From: Dirofilaria immitis
Lineage: Eukaryota > Nematoda > Chromadorea > Rhabditida > Onchocercidae
NCBI GenBank assembly: GCA_024305405.1
Contig: JAKNDB010000087.1
Location: 7,132,501 to 7,196,500, forward strand
DNA: 64,000 bases
Direction of reading: 5' to 3'
A program made the translations under genes and the position numbers. Within the stretch, counting starts at the first letter, position 1. Each line of letters starts with the position of its first letter. Under the pieces are notes generated by a model. That model made no database searches. It saw only the letters and a list, made by a program, of their open reading frames with translations, and was not told the DNA's origin. Of this stretch, positions 51,601 to 64,000 are shown one piece after another.

Positions 51601-54600
51601 TCTTGATTTCTGAATAAAATAAATCAGAATAAAAAAATCAAAAATAAATGATGTTTTTGAGTTTCTATATTTTTATCTTTGTAGTTAATGTTTATTTGTC
51701 AAACAATTAAGTCCTGAATTCTCAATCCTTCCAGGCATTAAGCTCGTTGAATAAAGAACAGATGGCAGAAGATACTGTGCTGAATACAATATCGTATTTT
51801 ATTTTGGGTATTGTAAGTGGATTCTCAACATTTTCTTCGGGCGCGCTATTTGGTACGGCCGGTGAAAGGATGTCAATGAGACTTCGGATCGCAGTTTTCG
51901 AAGTTAATTTCTCTTTATGTCAACAGTATGAGCAATCATTTAATTAACCTCCTCTATGAATTTTAATCATGGCAGTCATTTAGAATATATTGCGACAAGA
52001 TTTGTCATTCTTCGATAGCGAATGCCATTCAGCTGGAAAGCTGACAACACGTCTCGCAATCGATGCACAAGATGCTAAAGCAGTATGTTAAAAATATTTC
52101 GGGAAATGGTTGGCAGAGTTTAAAATTTTATCCATTAGATTGGGACAAAACATTTTCAGAAGCCACGTTTTAAGATATTATGGCGATTGATTTTTTGAAT
52201 TTTTTTAGAAAATCCAATTTTATCAATATAATTTAGAATTATAAGAGCTTCCGCTTTTCCAATTTGCATAAAGCTGAATATATCCTATCTCTTTAAAAAC
52301 GTGATCTGTAGGCAATTGATCAACGATTAGCAGATGTAATGCAAGGAATTATTTCGCTTTCTGCCGCTATATTTGTAGCATTTCTGTTTAATTGGAGAAT
52401 GGCATGGATTGGTGTCACTACTTGTACTATTCTCATTATTATGCAAATTAGTCTTTTGCAGTACCTCAAAACTCGCGGCCAAAAAGATGCTAAAGTAGCT
52501 GAAGAAGCTGCTAGTGTTAGTCTGTCTTTTTTGTAAAATAAAATTTATAAGAATCCTAAATTACTCTGAAGCAATTTTGGATGCAATGACCAGAATATTC
52601 TTCGATCAATTTATTAGGTGTTTTTTATTTGACTTTTTTTTCAGTTCATACGCTTAGATCCTTTTCACACAGCTAAATTTCTGGATTTTTAGTACTAATC
52701 TAAAGAAAATAAATTCGGTATTTTCTAGATTAATTTTATAGCAATTAATTTTAGTTAGCTTCTGAATCAATCGAAAATATCCGAACTGTGCAATATTTAA
52801 CTCAACAAAAAAGATATACGAATCTTATTGCTTTTCGTGTGAAGAACCTTATAGACGAGCCCTTATAAAAGGTTTCAATTAATTTTTCAATTTCTATTTT
52901 TTCGAAATTATTTCGTTAGTCAAAATTATTTCGTCAGTTTATTAATTTTTCTTAAATGCAATGTCATGCGATGTTTGGATCTAGATAGCATTATTTTTTA
53001 AGACAGCTTATGAATACCAGAAACTGAATATGGGTTCACATAATTCTATCGATCTTCGAGAACAAATCTTCTCTTCTGAACTTAGTGATTACTTATAAAT
53101 GTTTATGTAATATATAATTCTAGAATTTTGAATGGATTTTTATAATTAAATTCTAAATTTGTTTCCTGAATCGATTGGTCATTTCCAAGATACACTTGTA
53201 TATCAGGCTTTTGGCTATCGATGAGTTATGCGTTGAGCGTTAGTTTCATGCCATTCAATTTTGCCGTTTGTTATTTATTTGGCCTTTGGTTGGTACGAAA
53301 TTCATGGTCTGATCCATATACTATTTTTCAGTAAGCTCTTGGCAAACATTCTCTTGAATTTATATAGCATCCAATGTAATGAAAGTTACAGTATGACTGT
53401 CTGTTAAGCATATCCAACTTAAACTTAAGGGATTTTTTTGTGTTTGAATGTTCGTTTCTAAGGATTCCATCCTGTAACATTGCAAATTTAGTTTTAAAAT
53501 ATAATATTTTACTATATCATGCACATTCTTGCCGTTCGAAAATTTTGAGAATGATTTATACTTATGAAAAAATTTAAAAAATGACAATGTTTATCTTCAA
53601 TGTTCATAGGGTAATTGAAACATTGAATGTGGCAGCACTTATTGTGATCATAGCAGCATCCTTCTTTCCCGAATATCTCCAAGCTCGCGTTTCAGCAAAT
53701 CTAATGTTTCATATGAAAGATCAAATGCCGCTTATAGACAACTTATCCGAGGTTGGCATTCATCAGGTAAAGATGTCATGTTATTCATATTTTTGTAATC
53801 GACAGCTTTTATAGTTCTAATTAGAAAAGAAATTTTCACGTTGATAAGGAATTGATGCATCTTTATTCGCAAAAAACTATTGCAGACTTTAAATTTTCAA
53901 TCAATTTTTAAATTAAAATTCCTGATCTTCATTTTTATTATTTTTTAAAAATTGTAGTTAGCAATAAGCATATTAATGAGAATTCATGCCAAGATATTTA
54001 ACTTTTATTTCAAATTTATTAAGAATTGTAAAGCGAAAATTTCTTGATCAAAATTTAAGGACCTAATATTTCATTCTTGTTAGTCCTTGACCTGTGTAAA
54101 AAAATATAAAGAAATGGCACATTTTTGAGTTTCCTCCTCTTAGCTTGAAAAATAATAGATCGTTTCTTCAGAAGAAAAATTTTCTTTATAGCCAATAGAA
54201 GGAAATATTCATTTGAAAAACGTTTATTTCGCCTATCCAATGTTTCGCCAACAAGTTGTCCTCAGAAAATTTTCCGTATTAGCAACATTTGGTCAAAAGA
54301 TAGCATTGGTAGGATCAAGTGGATGCGGCAAAAGTACTGTGATAAAATTGCTAGAGCGATTTTACGATGTTACTAAAGGCGTTTTAGTAAGTTTTGCTAT
54401 ATTCCAGTTCTTCTGCCAAGCCAAGCAAGGTGACAACTGTTGGGAAATGAAATTAAATTTTTATTCTGTTTGACTGTGATAGCTCAGAAATATTTACAGC
54501 CTTCTGAAAATGTACAAATAGTAAAGCATAGATCTTTTAGTGATTTTTAAGATATATGCACTTTTTCGATCCTTGAGTATCATTATACTGTAACTTTTAA

Positions 54601-55688
54601 TAGCCTAAGAAAGAAAGTTTCTCAGAAAGTTAAGAAATGCTCCAAAATCCTGATCTTCAAGGTTATATACATCTTCAAATTAATCAAATTAAAGTTTATC
54701 GATGGTCGAGACATCAAATGTTACAATATTCGATATCTCCGATCACATATTGCTCTAGTAGACCAGGAACCAACATTATTCAATTTAAGTATTCGAGATA
54801 ATATTGCATATGGCTTAGATAATATGTCGCAAGATCAAATTGAAGCAGCTGCGAAATTAGCCAATATTCATGATTTTATTGTCGCTTTACCGCAGGTTTG
54901 TTTCAGACGAGAAAATAGAATATTAAAATCGAATCTTTCAATAATTTAATAATATATCCATGTGTCCTGAGAACTGGAACAATGGATTTGATTGAAATCT
55001 TTTAGAGCTTAATGTCAAAAATTGCTAGAATATGAATTTCTGTAAAGCAACAAATCACTTTCAATCTCAATTTATAGGATTAAAGTGATTGGTCTAATAT
55101 TAAAAGGAAATTATTTTTAGGGTTACAACACAATTGTTGGTTCGAAAGGAAGTCAGCTGTCCGGTGGTCAAAAGCAACGAATTGCAATTGCGAGAGCAAT
55201 TATAAGAAATCCAAAGATATTGATCCTTGACGAAGCTACCAGCGCTTTGGATAGTGAAAGCGAAAAGGTATCTATTTTTCATGAATTATCATTTCTGTTA
55301 AGTATTTCGACTTCAAGAAATTAAAATAGCAATGTAATTGGGATAAAATTTTTGTATTCTAAACATTTTTCTCTCACTAACTACCTGATTTTAGAAATCT
55401 AAAAAGAAAATTTTAAATCAATTCTCTGTGATTAGCAATTATATTTTCCGAACCGTTTAATGGAATCAAATTTAGATGGTACAAGAAGCGCTAGAGGCAG
55501 CACGTCATGGACGGACTTGCATTGTAATCGCTCATCGTTTGAAGACAGTTCAGAATGCGGATTTAATAGTTGTTTTAAAAGACGGTCGTGTTGTAGAATG
55601 TGGTAATCATACTCAGTTATTAGCTCAAAAGGCTTGTACTATTGCCTCGTTCAAAAACAAAATCTATCATAAAATATACAGGATGTGA
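45661..55688 (+). CDS. pgp: P-glycoprotein, full-length ABC subfamily B transporter
   Basis: ATP-driven efflux pump of the plasma membrane with TMD1-NBD1-linker-TMD2-NBD2 in one chain. TMD1 exons: 45661-45762, 45954-46097, 46380-46513, 46581-46680, 46925-46994, 47198-47322, 47553-47669 and 47936-48104. NBD1: 48319-48453, 48899-49000 (Walker [10 protein letters not shown]), 49224-49427 (Q-loop VSQEP), 49780-49950 (LSGGQKQR, Walker [13 protein letters not shown]) and from 50460 (H-loop TIAHHLST). The acidic/Ser linker is 50960-51107 and 51314-51386. TMD2: 51484-51576, 51735-51902, 51984-52082, 52312-52515, 52755 to about 52870, 53207-53330 and 53610-53766. NBD2: 54192-54386 (GSSGCGKST), 54695-54895 (VDQEP), 55121-55267 ([20 protein letters not shown]) and 55476-55688 (IAHRLKT, TGA). 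About 1,200 codons are recovered. Runs at 46609-46611 and 46627-46630, and probably 52860-52862, are one base short. The N-terminal exon was not found. Both ATP sites look complete. It is a nematode paralogue; I cannot give a number. Confidence 0.97.
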
Positions 55689-57431
55689 TCGAACATTCTC
55701 AATTTGCATTTTCAAAATATTTAACTTTGATTAATGTTTCTTTCATTTCAATAACTATAATCTTTCAATTATATTTAATACCTATATATTCAACCACTAT
55801 GTGATTAACTTCCATCTTTGGAATGTATAGATATTATTTGAAAATTTCGCACTTCCAAGAGGAATGCAATCTTCTGATATTATATTTAACTAATTAGTTA
55901 ATAACTTGTATTTTCTAATTCTGAGCATTAATGAAAGCATTTAATGCAATATTTTCTGCTTCAAAATTAGTTTTCTTTGTATCTCAGCTATTCCTCATAT
56001 GTTGTCTTAGATTTAATAATACAAATAATTTTGCTCAACCCATCCTTGCCGTCGCAAGCTGATGGCAAAGTAAGGAACTAGTTCCGACCATTTAAAATAA
56101 TCATGATGACAATTTTATCTCCTATGTTCAAATGTTATCCATATTGTCAATTTGCTAAGCAGCGCGTTTTTTCCTTGTTTGATCCTTGTCGTATGAATTT
56201 CTTTAGGAGCTCCTTACTAATTTGAATAAGCACTTTCATGATACATATAATCTATTTTTCGTCAATCTGCTAACTTATCATAAATTCGTTCTACATCCAT
56301 ACAAAAAAGTAAAATCCGACTAATATCAGTGAATGATTTGTTAATAACAATTTCTGCACAATATTGCAAACTGAATTGCCGATTATTGCGCAACTGTTAC
56401 TTCCATTTAAATTTGATTTTAGTATTTTTCGAACTCTTTCTAACCTGTCAGTGAATGTGTTGTTATATATTATCATCTTTATGGTCCAACCTCTTTCAAC
56501 ATTCTCTGCTAAAATTTCATCTCATCGAACTGTGTTTTTCCAACACATTCATATCATACATGTTTATGTCCATGTTGGCATAGAAAACTGTTACTGTACG
56601 ATAAAGTAATATTGTAATCGCAAAGAGGATATTATTGTCTATCCATTCGAAAGGATATAAAAATTTTTTCATCTATTGTAAACTCAAAATCTAATTTCAA
56701 ATTGTTACTAACTGATCTGGTCTTTTTCAATACATTATCATTTTGGGTTTCCTGATTCAAAATTGTAAGAAATCTTCTACGCCTTCATATTACTTCCAAC
56801 ATACGTAAGCATTGATTCATTTTCTAAATTTTGAAAATTGAAAAAACAGATTCGAGTACTAACATTTTTGTTTCTGAATAAAATAGCATTATAGAATGCT
56901 GTTTACTTAAATGATCTTTAACCGAATATCGAACAAATTTGTAAAACTCGTGATCATTTATGACTTTATAATTAATGACCTTTCGAATTAATATAAAATT
57001 AATTAGTTCAGGCAATTAGTATGACATTAATCCGTAGAGGAACTTCATTTTTCCTATTTTAATCTTTTCAACAGCAGTTCTAAATTGTAATTCGCGTCTT
57101 CGCATAAGAGCCTAAGCTGAGCGAGCAATTCATGATACCACTCAGCTCACCATTATATCACCTCATCTGGGAATTCCCTATGTTTTTTTTGCACTTCGTC
57201 AAAAATTTTCCAGAAGATATGAACTATTTGCATTTTGGTAGCCGCGTTTTACATTCTTCATGCCTCTTATTGGATCGTTTATCCGTATCATCCGAGATTG
57301 GTATCCTTACGTCGGGCATTATGTGTGTCTGAGTGGTGCGATCATGGAGGTGAACGGAGAGAGGAGAGGGCAGAAGGGTATAGGAAGGGGATTATGCAGA
57401 TTTGTGTAAGGTATAATCATTTGGAGGGGTT
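55689..57431. other. Intergenic, P-glycoprotein to CTDNEP1
   Basis: 1.74 kb, mostly AT-rich without supported exons. A purine-rich patch of about 50 bases with GGGG groups lies at 57343-57390, shortly before the CTDNEP1 start. It may belong to the promoter or 5' UTR. Confidence 0.5.
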
Positions 57432-60333
57432 ATGAAACGTCGAAAGAATAGCGGCAGTATAGCTGTGGGACGAAATGTCTTGATTCGTGGCGTGAAAACT
57501 TTGCTCGCCATCTTTTGCTTTACGCTTTGGGTCTTTTCAACTGTATCACTTATACCGTTCGAAGACAATATCGCAATGTATGTTTTCCTTTTTATTTTAT
57601 GATTTTCAACTAAGTGAACATCGGCTTCTACTATAATAAGATCTCTCCATATATTCTAACTGAGAAATAGAAGTTGGTGATTCGAGCCTTATAGAAATGC
57701 AGCTACGTTTCTTTTTATCAATATTGCTTTTTTCTGTTTTAAATCTACTAAACAATATTTATGGATTAAATTAACATAAATTAGTTTATTGACTAAACTA
57801 TCCGACTTTCAGGCTTTCGGGTTGTGTTATGAAATATTATGCCCGTCAGTTTTGATATTATTATTTAACAGTTCTTCATACATCATTATCTTTTTTCATC
57901 CTGCTTTTTAAATTTACATAATGCAAATTCAATCATCATATTATCAACTCTCAAGAATCAAGAGTTTCGAAAATAGTATTAAATTGAGTTTTGAAAGTGG
58001 CAATTCAATTAGCAATCTGTAATATGCTTGTTGGATGCTTTCAAATCACATTCAGGAATCATAATTACATTCCAGATAAGAAAACGTCAGGTTATTCGTT
58101 ACGAGTGTTTTCCTCTTTCACCTTTATCGGCACATCGATTGAGTAAGTTATGATTTGTACTTCTTCGTTTCATGATTGACGATGATGTACAGTTGTGGAT
58201 TTCAGATCCGATGGTTTGGATTAATTACTTCCGCAAAAATTCTTGGTCTTTCATTTAATAATTTTGTTTATAATTTATTGTATGTAGTTGCTTCATAAGA
58301 AGTTTGGCTTTATATCGACCAATGTATTCATTTAACTTGGCCAACAGAGATTTCAGTTTTCTTATTATTTATTACTCTGTCATCTTTATCGCCATAAATA
58401 TAAAAAATTTAACCTAGAATTAATAGCTTAACATAATAAAATGTGAATAAGATGTGTGAAAACAGATCCTTGGCCATATAATATCAAATTTTTAAATAAA
58501 TACAAATTACAGATTTTTGACTAAATATAATAAATATTAAGCAAATGTTTATTATTTATATCGGAACTTGCGTTCAGAATGAACTTTTAGTTGACGGAGT
58601 TTCCATGATTCATTTGCTTATGAAAATTTTTTAGGTGTGGTAAAGCGGAAAATTCTAGTACTTGATTTGGATGAAACACTGATACACTCACATCATGATG
58701 GTATTATACGTCCCATGGTTAAACCCGGTACACCACCCGATTTTGTGCTACGAGTAAGACTTTTCTTATTCATTCGTTGTTTAAGTAATGATTTTTTTTT
58801 CGATTTATTAGTTCTTTGCCTATACAGTTTAGTCTATTACAAATTTTTTGATTAAATAGGTGAAAGAGAAATCGATTATAGAAATTTTAGCACTCTGCAT
58901 TACATCTAAGCTACATGTTTCCAGATTGTTTCTTGCTCATGTTTTTCATTCATACTGTCTGATTGATCTTCTTTTCATCTTTCTTTTCACTCCTGAATAA
59001 TTCCATTTATTCTTTTTGAACAGAAAGTTCTTTAATAAAAAGCCAACATAAAGCTGTCTTCCGTGGAAAATCCAACATAAATCTAATGTAACTTTTGTTA
59101 CATTAATGCTTATAATTGTTTCTAAAAATCTGAAAAAATTTCACGATTCTCAATGATAGCTAAAGCCGAGCCATAAGCGGCAGTTACAGGTTAATATCGA
59201 CCGGCATCCTGTCAGATTTTTCGTGCACTGCCGACCTCATGTTGATTATTTTCTTTCTATGGTTAGTCAGTGGTTTGATTTAGTTATTTTTACCGCATCC
59301 ATGGAAATATATGGAAGTTCGGTTGCCGACAAACTTGATAATGGTAAAGGCATTTTGCAAAGGCGTTATTTCCGGTATGGATGATATTTTAGACTATCTT
59401 TATTTAATTATTACTTCACACTATAAGTCCAGTTTGAGTTTATACGATGCATTATATATCTTTTATATGACACGTTTTTTTACATATTTAATTTTTGAAC
59501 TATTAAATTAAAACAAAAATATAATGAAACTTTGTAATTTCTTATTATATTCTCGTTCATATACTTCAATTTTTTAATGTTGCTTTTTTATATTTCAGAC
59601 AACATTGTACAATGGATTATGGCGGATATACAAAAGATCTTTCTGCTGTACATGCCGATCTTTCATCAATATTTATATTAGATAATTCTCCCAGTGCATA
59701 CAGAAAGTTTCCTCGTATGTTTGCAAATTTTAAGCATTTCCGAATAATGCATTTTTTTGCAAGCGATAGATTGTTATTTCTTATATCATAAGTTGCTTGA
59801 TTTGCAATTTTCTTCATATTTTATCACTAAAGTCTAGCCCGCACTAAAATTTTTGTTTAAAAAGTTTGGTAAGCAGTGAGCATGGCAATTGCTGACTATT
59901 TTTTTGTCGGTTTACAGTTTCACAATATTATCCTTTCAGTGACTGTTGTAATGAAAAAAAAAAGTAATCGGAGAGCATCTTTTCTGTTATTTACAATTCA
60001 ATGAATTCGATTATGCTTAATAAATTTGAGACTTTTGAAATATAGGGCATGAAAAATGGCAGAATTATTTATTGGAAAACCGAAAACAAAATCATTGATG
60101 AAATACAAGAATAAGCACTGTATTGAAAATAGTAAATAAAATTAAATTTTCCGAAGAATTTCGTTTAAATTTTTGAAATATTTTCAGAAAATGCGATACC
60201 AATACGGTCTTGGTTTTCGGATCCTACAGACACATGTTTGTTAGCATTATTACTGTTTTTAGATGCACTTCGTTTTGCATCTGATGTACGCTCAATTTTA
60301 AGTCGGAATCAGCAGCTTCAACAAGTCTGGTAA
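57432..60333 (+). CDS. CTDNEP1: CTD nuclear envelope phosphatase 1 (Dullard)
   Basis: HAD-type Ser phosphatase of the ER/nuclear envelope. It dephosphorylates lipin, and so sets phosphatidate use and nuclear membrane growth. Exons: 57432-57577 (hydrophobic N-terminal segment [12 protein letters not shown], the membrane anchor), 58076-58142 ([15 protein letters not shown]), 58635-58753 ([15 protein letters not shown] with the catalytic DxDxT), 59190-59374 ([34 protein letters not shown]), 59599-59714 ([15 protein letters not shown]) and 60188-60333 ([32 protein letters not shown]). Phases agree if the T run at 57534-57537 has one more T; the end of exon 1 then reads YTVRRQYRN as in the family. 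All catalytic motifs are intact. It is followed by a long AT-rich 3' region. Confidence 0.96.
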
Positions 60334-62544
60334 CAATGTTGAGAGAAGAAGAAACGATTCATGTAAACATATCTACCCCTGCTGAGCTAACATTTTAGGA
60401 TTAATTTTAGTCCATATTTTTGCACTAAAAATATTGTATAATAATAGCGCATACAAGTATTTGGTATAGCTCTATTTGTAGTTAGATATGTATATATTCA
60501 TACACATACCGTTATCATTTATATTAAGTTTCACATATTTTTATAGTTTCCAATCGCTTATATTTAATAGTAAGGTACTCGGTGTTACTATTGTTGTTGT
60601 TAATTGAATTTTTTGTTTTCTATTTATGGGTATCTTCATCAGGAGTAGCATCATCATATATGCCTTTGTAAAAAATTAAAAGAGAATCTTTTTATTTCAT
60701 GATTAATTTAGTGATTAAATTGGTACTCATTGTTAGACTCATTTTCATGTGAGTAGGTTTTGACTAGATTGACTTTTTAAATTACATTTTGTAGAGAATT
60801 GTCATATTATGAAAATGTATTTGAATTATAGCAATTATTTCAAATTAGAGATTCATAGTTCTCATGAGTTTATATGAAAGATAGAAAGAGCAAATGTGAG
60901 AACTGAAAAACAAACGGAGGAAATAATGATTTTAATTTTCATAAAGTCAGGTTTTTAAGTTCTGAGCCCAGGAAAATGTCACCGTGGTGTTGTAAATAAT
61001 CAAAAGTTACATTTAAATATTGTATATTGCTGTTTCTGATCTGTTTTATTCGCTTACTACGAGTAAGGTCTTTGTTTCACATAAGCTTTGATCTCATCAA
61101 CCTTGTTCCATTTTGTGGATAATCTTGGTTTAGCTATATTTTCTTCATTTTTGCTTGAAGTGGCTTTTTTCATCCATGATTATGGGATATGGAACTTGAT
61201 AATCAAGAATTTCATTTGCGCAATATCAGTTCTTTCGAGATAAAGAATCTAAAAATAGTTTCAGGCTTCTTTTATCTGAAGGCAATGATATACATAAATA
61301 GGAATTTGATAACGAAATTTCGTTTGTTTAGTCATTACAATCTTTTTTGTTTTTCGGAAATCTTTATTTTCAGTTTTTACAAAAATACGCCTAGAATATT
61401 TGCGGAAATTTCTCAATAAAAATGTTCCTTCTCTAGCTAAGAATATTTTTAGTTAGAGAAGTTTTAATTTAAATTCAGTAAGAATAGTTTTGATTTGAAT
61501 TTAATAAGCGAATTTGAATTTAATTTTGAATTTTAATAAGTTTAAGGTTTGTTGTCAAATTGAATGAACAACAGTTAATTTGATATGTAGAGAATTTGAT
61601 CTTATAATTAAAACCAATTATTAAAAGGCTTTAAATTTCTTCAGTGTAAGAGATATTTCACTTTTTATTAGACAGATGTAATTGCGAAATGAAAGTGCGT
61701 GAGTGTATCAGAAAGAGTTTAAAATTTCGTATGTGAACTTCGGAGAAGTTGAAACATCTTTAAAACTTGAGAAGTTGTGATGATTCCGGAAGTTTGTTTT
61801 GATTTGAAATTTTTACATAATTGTTGGAAGCATTATGTCATAAAATTGTGAGAAACTGTCGTACTGGTCTGTTTTCATATGCGATATTTTAGATGTAGAT
61901 ATATGTGATTTGAATAGAAAGACATAAATTCATCCCAACTGACAAGAAATATTCGTGTTGAGGGATGTCAAATATGATGGATTGTTTGATGTGATCCCTG
62001 TCACTCTGTTGAAATGTGTTAGTAGTAGTGGGTGCCACTGCCAACACATTTAGCATATTGAGTCAGGTTGTGCAATAAATTTATTGAAAGTCGAAAAAAA
62101 ATTGTTTGAAAAAGATTGCTCTTTTTGCTTTAACTTTGAAATTTGGTAATGGTTAAGATTTCAAAAGAGAGGATAGGCAATGTGATGGATTAATCCTTAA
62201 ATACAAAATGTCAGTAAGATATAGTATATGATAAAATTCTATGAGTCAAATATTTGCTAACTATATTGTAAATTAATATCAAATAGATAGAGCAAATATT
62301 CCTTTGGTAAACGTTTTTCATAGTTGTTTCAGAATTTGAAATTCCCAATGCGAGGAGTAGAATGCTAGATGAAGTTTTCGTACAAAATTTGAGCTTCAAA
62401 AAAAAAAAGTTGAATGAAATGGTTAAATATCGATACTATAGAAGGGAAGGCGGCAGATCAAGGAGATAGCAAGAAAATGTCACCACACAAAGATAAAAAG
62501 TAAGGATGTCATTATTCATGGTGAGATTTTTTTCACTTGATTTG
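60334..62544. other. Intergenic, convergent 3' ends
   Basis: 2.2 kb between the stops of CTDNEP1 and the convergent unknown gene. It is AT-rich, with repeated AATTTGAATTTAAT-like words at about 61460-61545. I see no gene with support. Confidence 0.5.
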
Positions 62545-63888
62545 TCATGGCCAAAATTTATCACTAATGTTGTATCTATTGATACTGCTGTTCGTGGGGA
62601 TATCATCTCTGCAATCAGTTAATCTCATCAATTCCGGTACTACAATCAATGTAGTCTCAATACTTTCATTTCTACTTAACATCCTTTCGAAGTGACTTAA
62701 TTGTAACGTTAAATCATAATTAACAGAAAAATCCAAAAATTGTGGTGCTGTCAGTGGCGTAGAATCCATAAAATCAGTGAGTGATGCCAATGGTAGGATG
62801 TCGATCGTTTGTTCTGATAGGTTATTATAGGGGTACGGCATATTGAAGTTTCTCACTGCGCATCCATCTGAAAATCTGTAACCTGTTTCAATTGTGCTTT
62901 GTGAATCATCGAAAGGATTGATCCCACGAGGTAGCGGATATTTTTGGCATGAAGGGATAGGAGACTGGTGTTGAAGATAGGATAGATTCAACAGACTGGG
63001 TCCGCAGTTCTGTTCAAGTTGCCATCGTTTGCTAAAATAGTACATACTGATGATTTAAATTTTGTTAGATCTTAGTAACTCTCGGACTATTAGGGAATGA
63101 TTTACAATAAAATAAAAGATTTAAATCAAATTTTCGATGAATTATCTAATCGAGAAATGGATATAATGCGATAGGAGATTGCTGGAATTTACAATAAATT
63201 ATCAAAGTATGCTAATATGCTATAAATTCAATTGCGGAAAACTCAAATATATGGAAAAAGACAATATATCAGATTCAAAATGGAAAGAAAAAGGCTTTAT
63301 GATTCTTTAATAAAATATTCGCAATGTTCGAATGCATTGAATATTTAAAAGTCAAAAGACGATGATTCCATGCATCTATCAGAAGGCATCGTGGAGAAGG
63401 AATTCTGCAATTAGTTATGGAAGGAGAATTGAATGATAACTTACAATATCCTTGCATATAACGGTCCATAGGTCGTATTCTGCTTTTCTAACCAAGTGCG
63501 ATGTTGATATACTTCATCATCTCTTGTTATAACAAGCAAAGAAAAAATTGTTGATTTAATTCCGCTTCGAGTGCAATTATTTGTGCAGTAATGAAATATT
63601 TTTCTTCCAAGTTTGTTTCTTTCAGGATAATTAATCTAACTTCTGCCGAGACTATCTGCAGAGTTGAAAATACTTAAAAGTAATAAAATTTAATCCGTGA
63701 TAGTAACAAAAGGATATGCAATTACAAAAAGCTAAGTTAGCAGATTATTGAAAGATGATGCATATAGATAGACTGTGAGCATTAGGATTATGATGGAAGC
63801 TTACCTGTTGTCTAAGGTTTTGGATATTAAAAATTAGATGTGGCACAGTGACATTGGGGAACAAGTAATAGAATAGATCTCGTAACAT
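62545..63888 (-). CDS. Unrecognised protein with a coiled-coil-like N-terminal part and polar C-terminal half
   Basis: Three exons fit together on the minus strand: 63888-63805 (MLRDLFYYLFPNV...NLRQQ), 63655-63445 (SAEVRLIILKETNLEEK, IALEAELNQQ, WLEKQNTTYGPLYARIL) and 63031-62545 (FKRWQLEQNCGP to TGA), about 260 residues. Exon 2 needs one extra base in the A run at 63542-63547; then the three junctions agree in phase. Exons 1 and 2 have a heptad-like, helix-forming character. The last exon is rich in Ser, Asn, Pro and Thr and contains NPFDD, an EH-domain-type motif, so it looks disordered. I cannot name a family. The start at 63888 is the first Met of the exon, and upstream exons beyond the right edge are possible. 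Confidence 0.6.
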
Positions 63889-64000
63889 TTGCAATATAAA
63901 TATTTATTTGGGTGATAGTACCAGAAGTGAATAAATGTTGTATTATTCAAGATTTCCAAAGTAAAAAAATAGATCTGTTTGGAGGCATATCTATGATCGC

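Noticed and set aside
1..64000. CRISPR array, phage, bacterial operon or Wolbachia-derived insert
   Set aside because: There are no regularly spaced repeats and no intron-free bacterial-type genes or ribosome-binding sites. All recognised genes are intron-containing animal genes.

Overview
The window looks like nuclear DNA of a parasitic nematode, most likely a filarial/spirurid species. It is AT-rich, and the genes are cut into many short exons with GT..AG introns of mostly 100-500 bp that end in TTTCAG or TTTTAG. The encoded proteins are animal housekeeping and signalling proteins, and a nematode-type P-glycoprotein is present. The species assignment is inference. I found no bacterial genes, CRISPR array, rRNA or tRNA, and no recognisable transposase or reverse transcriptase.

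Layout. The left part is mostly minus strand: the 5' part of topoisomerase III-beta (1-1054), tRNA pseudouridine synthase PUS10 (1710-4754), cytosolic purine 5'-nucleotidase NT5C2 (9379-13878), ciliary IFT56/DYF-13 (15202-about 20102) and mitochondrial ribosomal protein L47 (20883-22518). One plus-strand gene for a small Lys/Glu-rich modular protein (5958-7820) lies among them. From 24.1 kb the strand switches to plus: Mediator MED10, mitochondrial ribosomal protein L43, carnosine N-methyltransferase CARNMT1, GATOR2 subunit WDR59, a full-length ABC-B/P-glycoprotein, and nuclear-envelope phosphatase CTDNEP1. A minus-strand gene of unknown function closes the window (62545-63888).

The genes belong to different processes: RNA modification, nucleotide metabolism, cilia, mitochondrial translation, transcription, nutrient sensing by TORC1, xenobiotic efflux and lipid/nuclear-envelope control. 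They read as an ordinary gene-dense chromosomal segment, not an accessory island. Several starts sit just downstream of an intron-type 3' splice site with no visible upstream exon, as expected for spliced-leader trans-splicing. An X-box-like RFX/DAF-19 site lies upstream of dyf-13.

The most striking property is technical. About twenty exons that are clearly homologous to conserved proteins are broken by one missing base. The site is always a short run of one nucleotide, and adding one base to the run restores both the homologous frame and the intron phase at the next splice site. The simplest reading is homopolymer under-calling in the assembly, not decay of a dozen conserved genes. Gene models made mechanically from this sequence will be wrong at these places, so they are listed by position.
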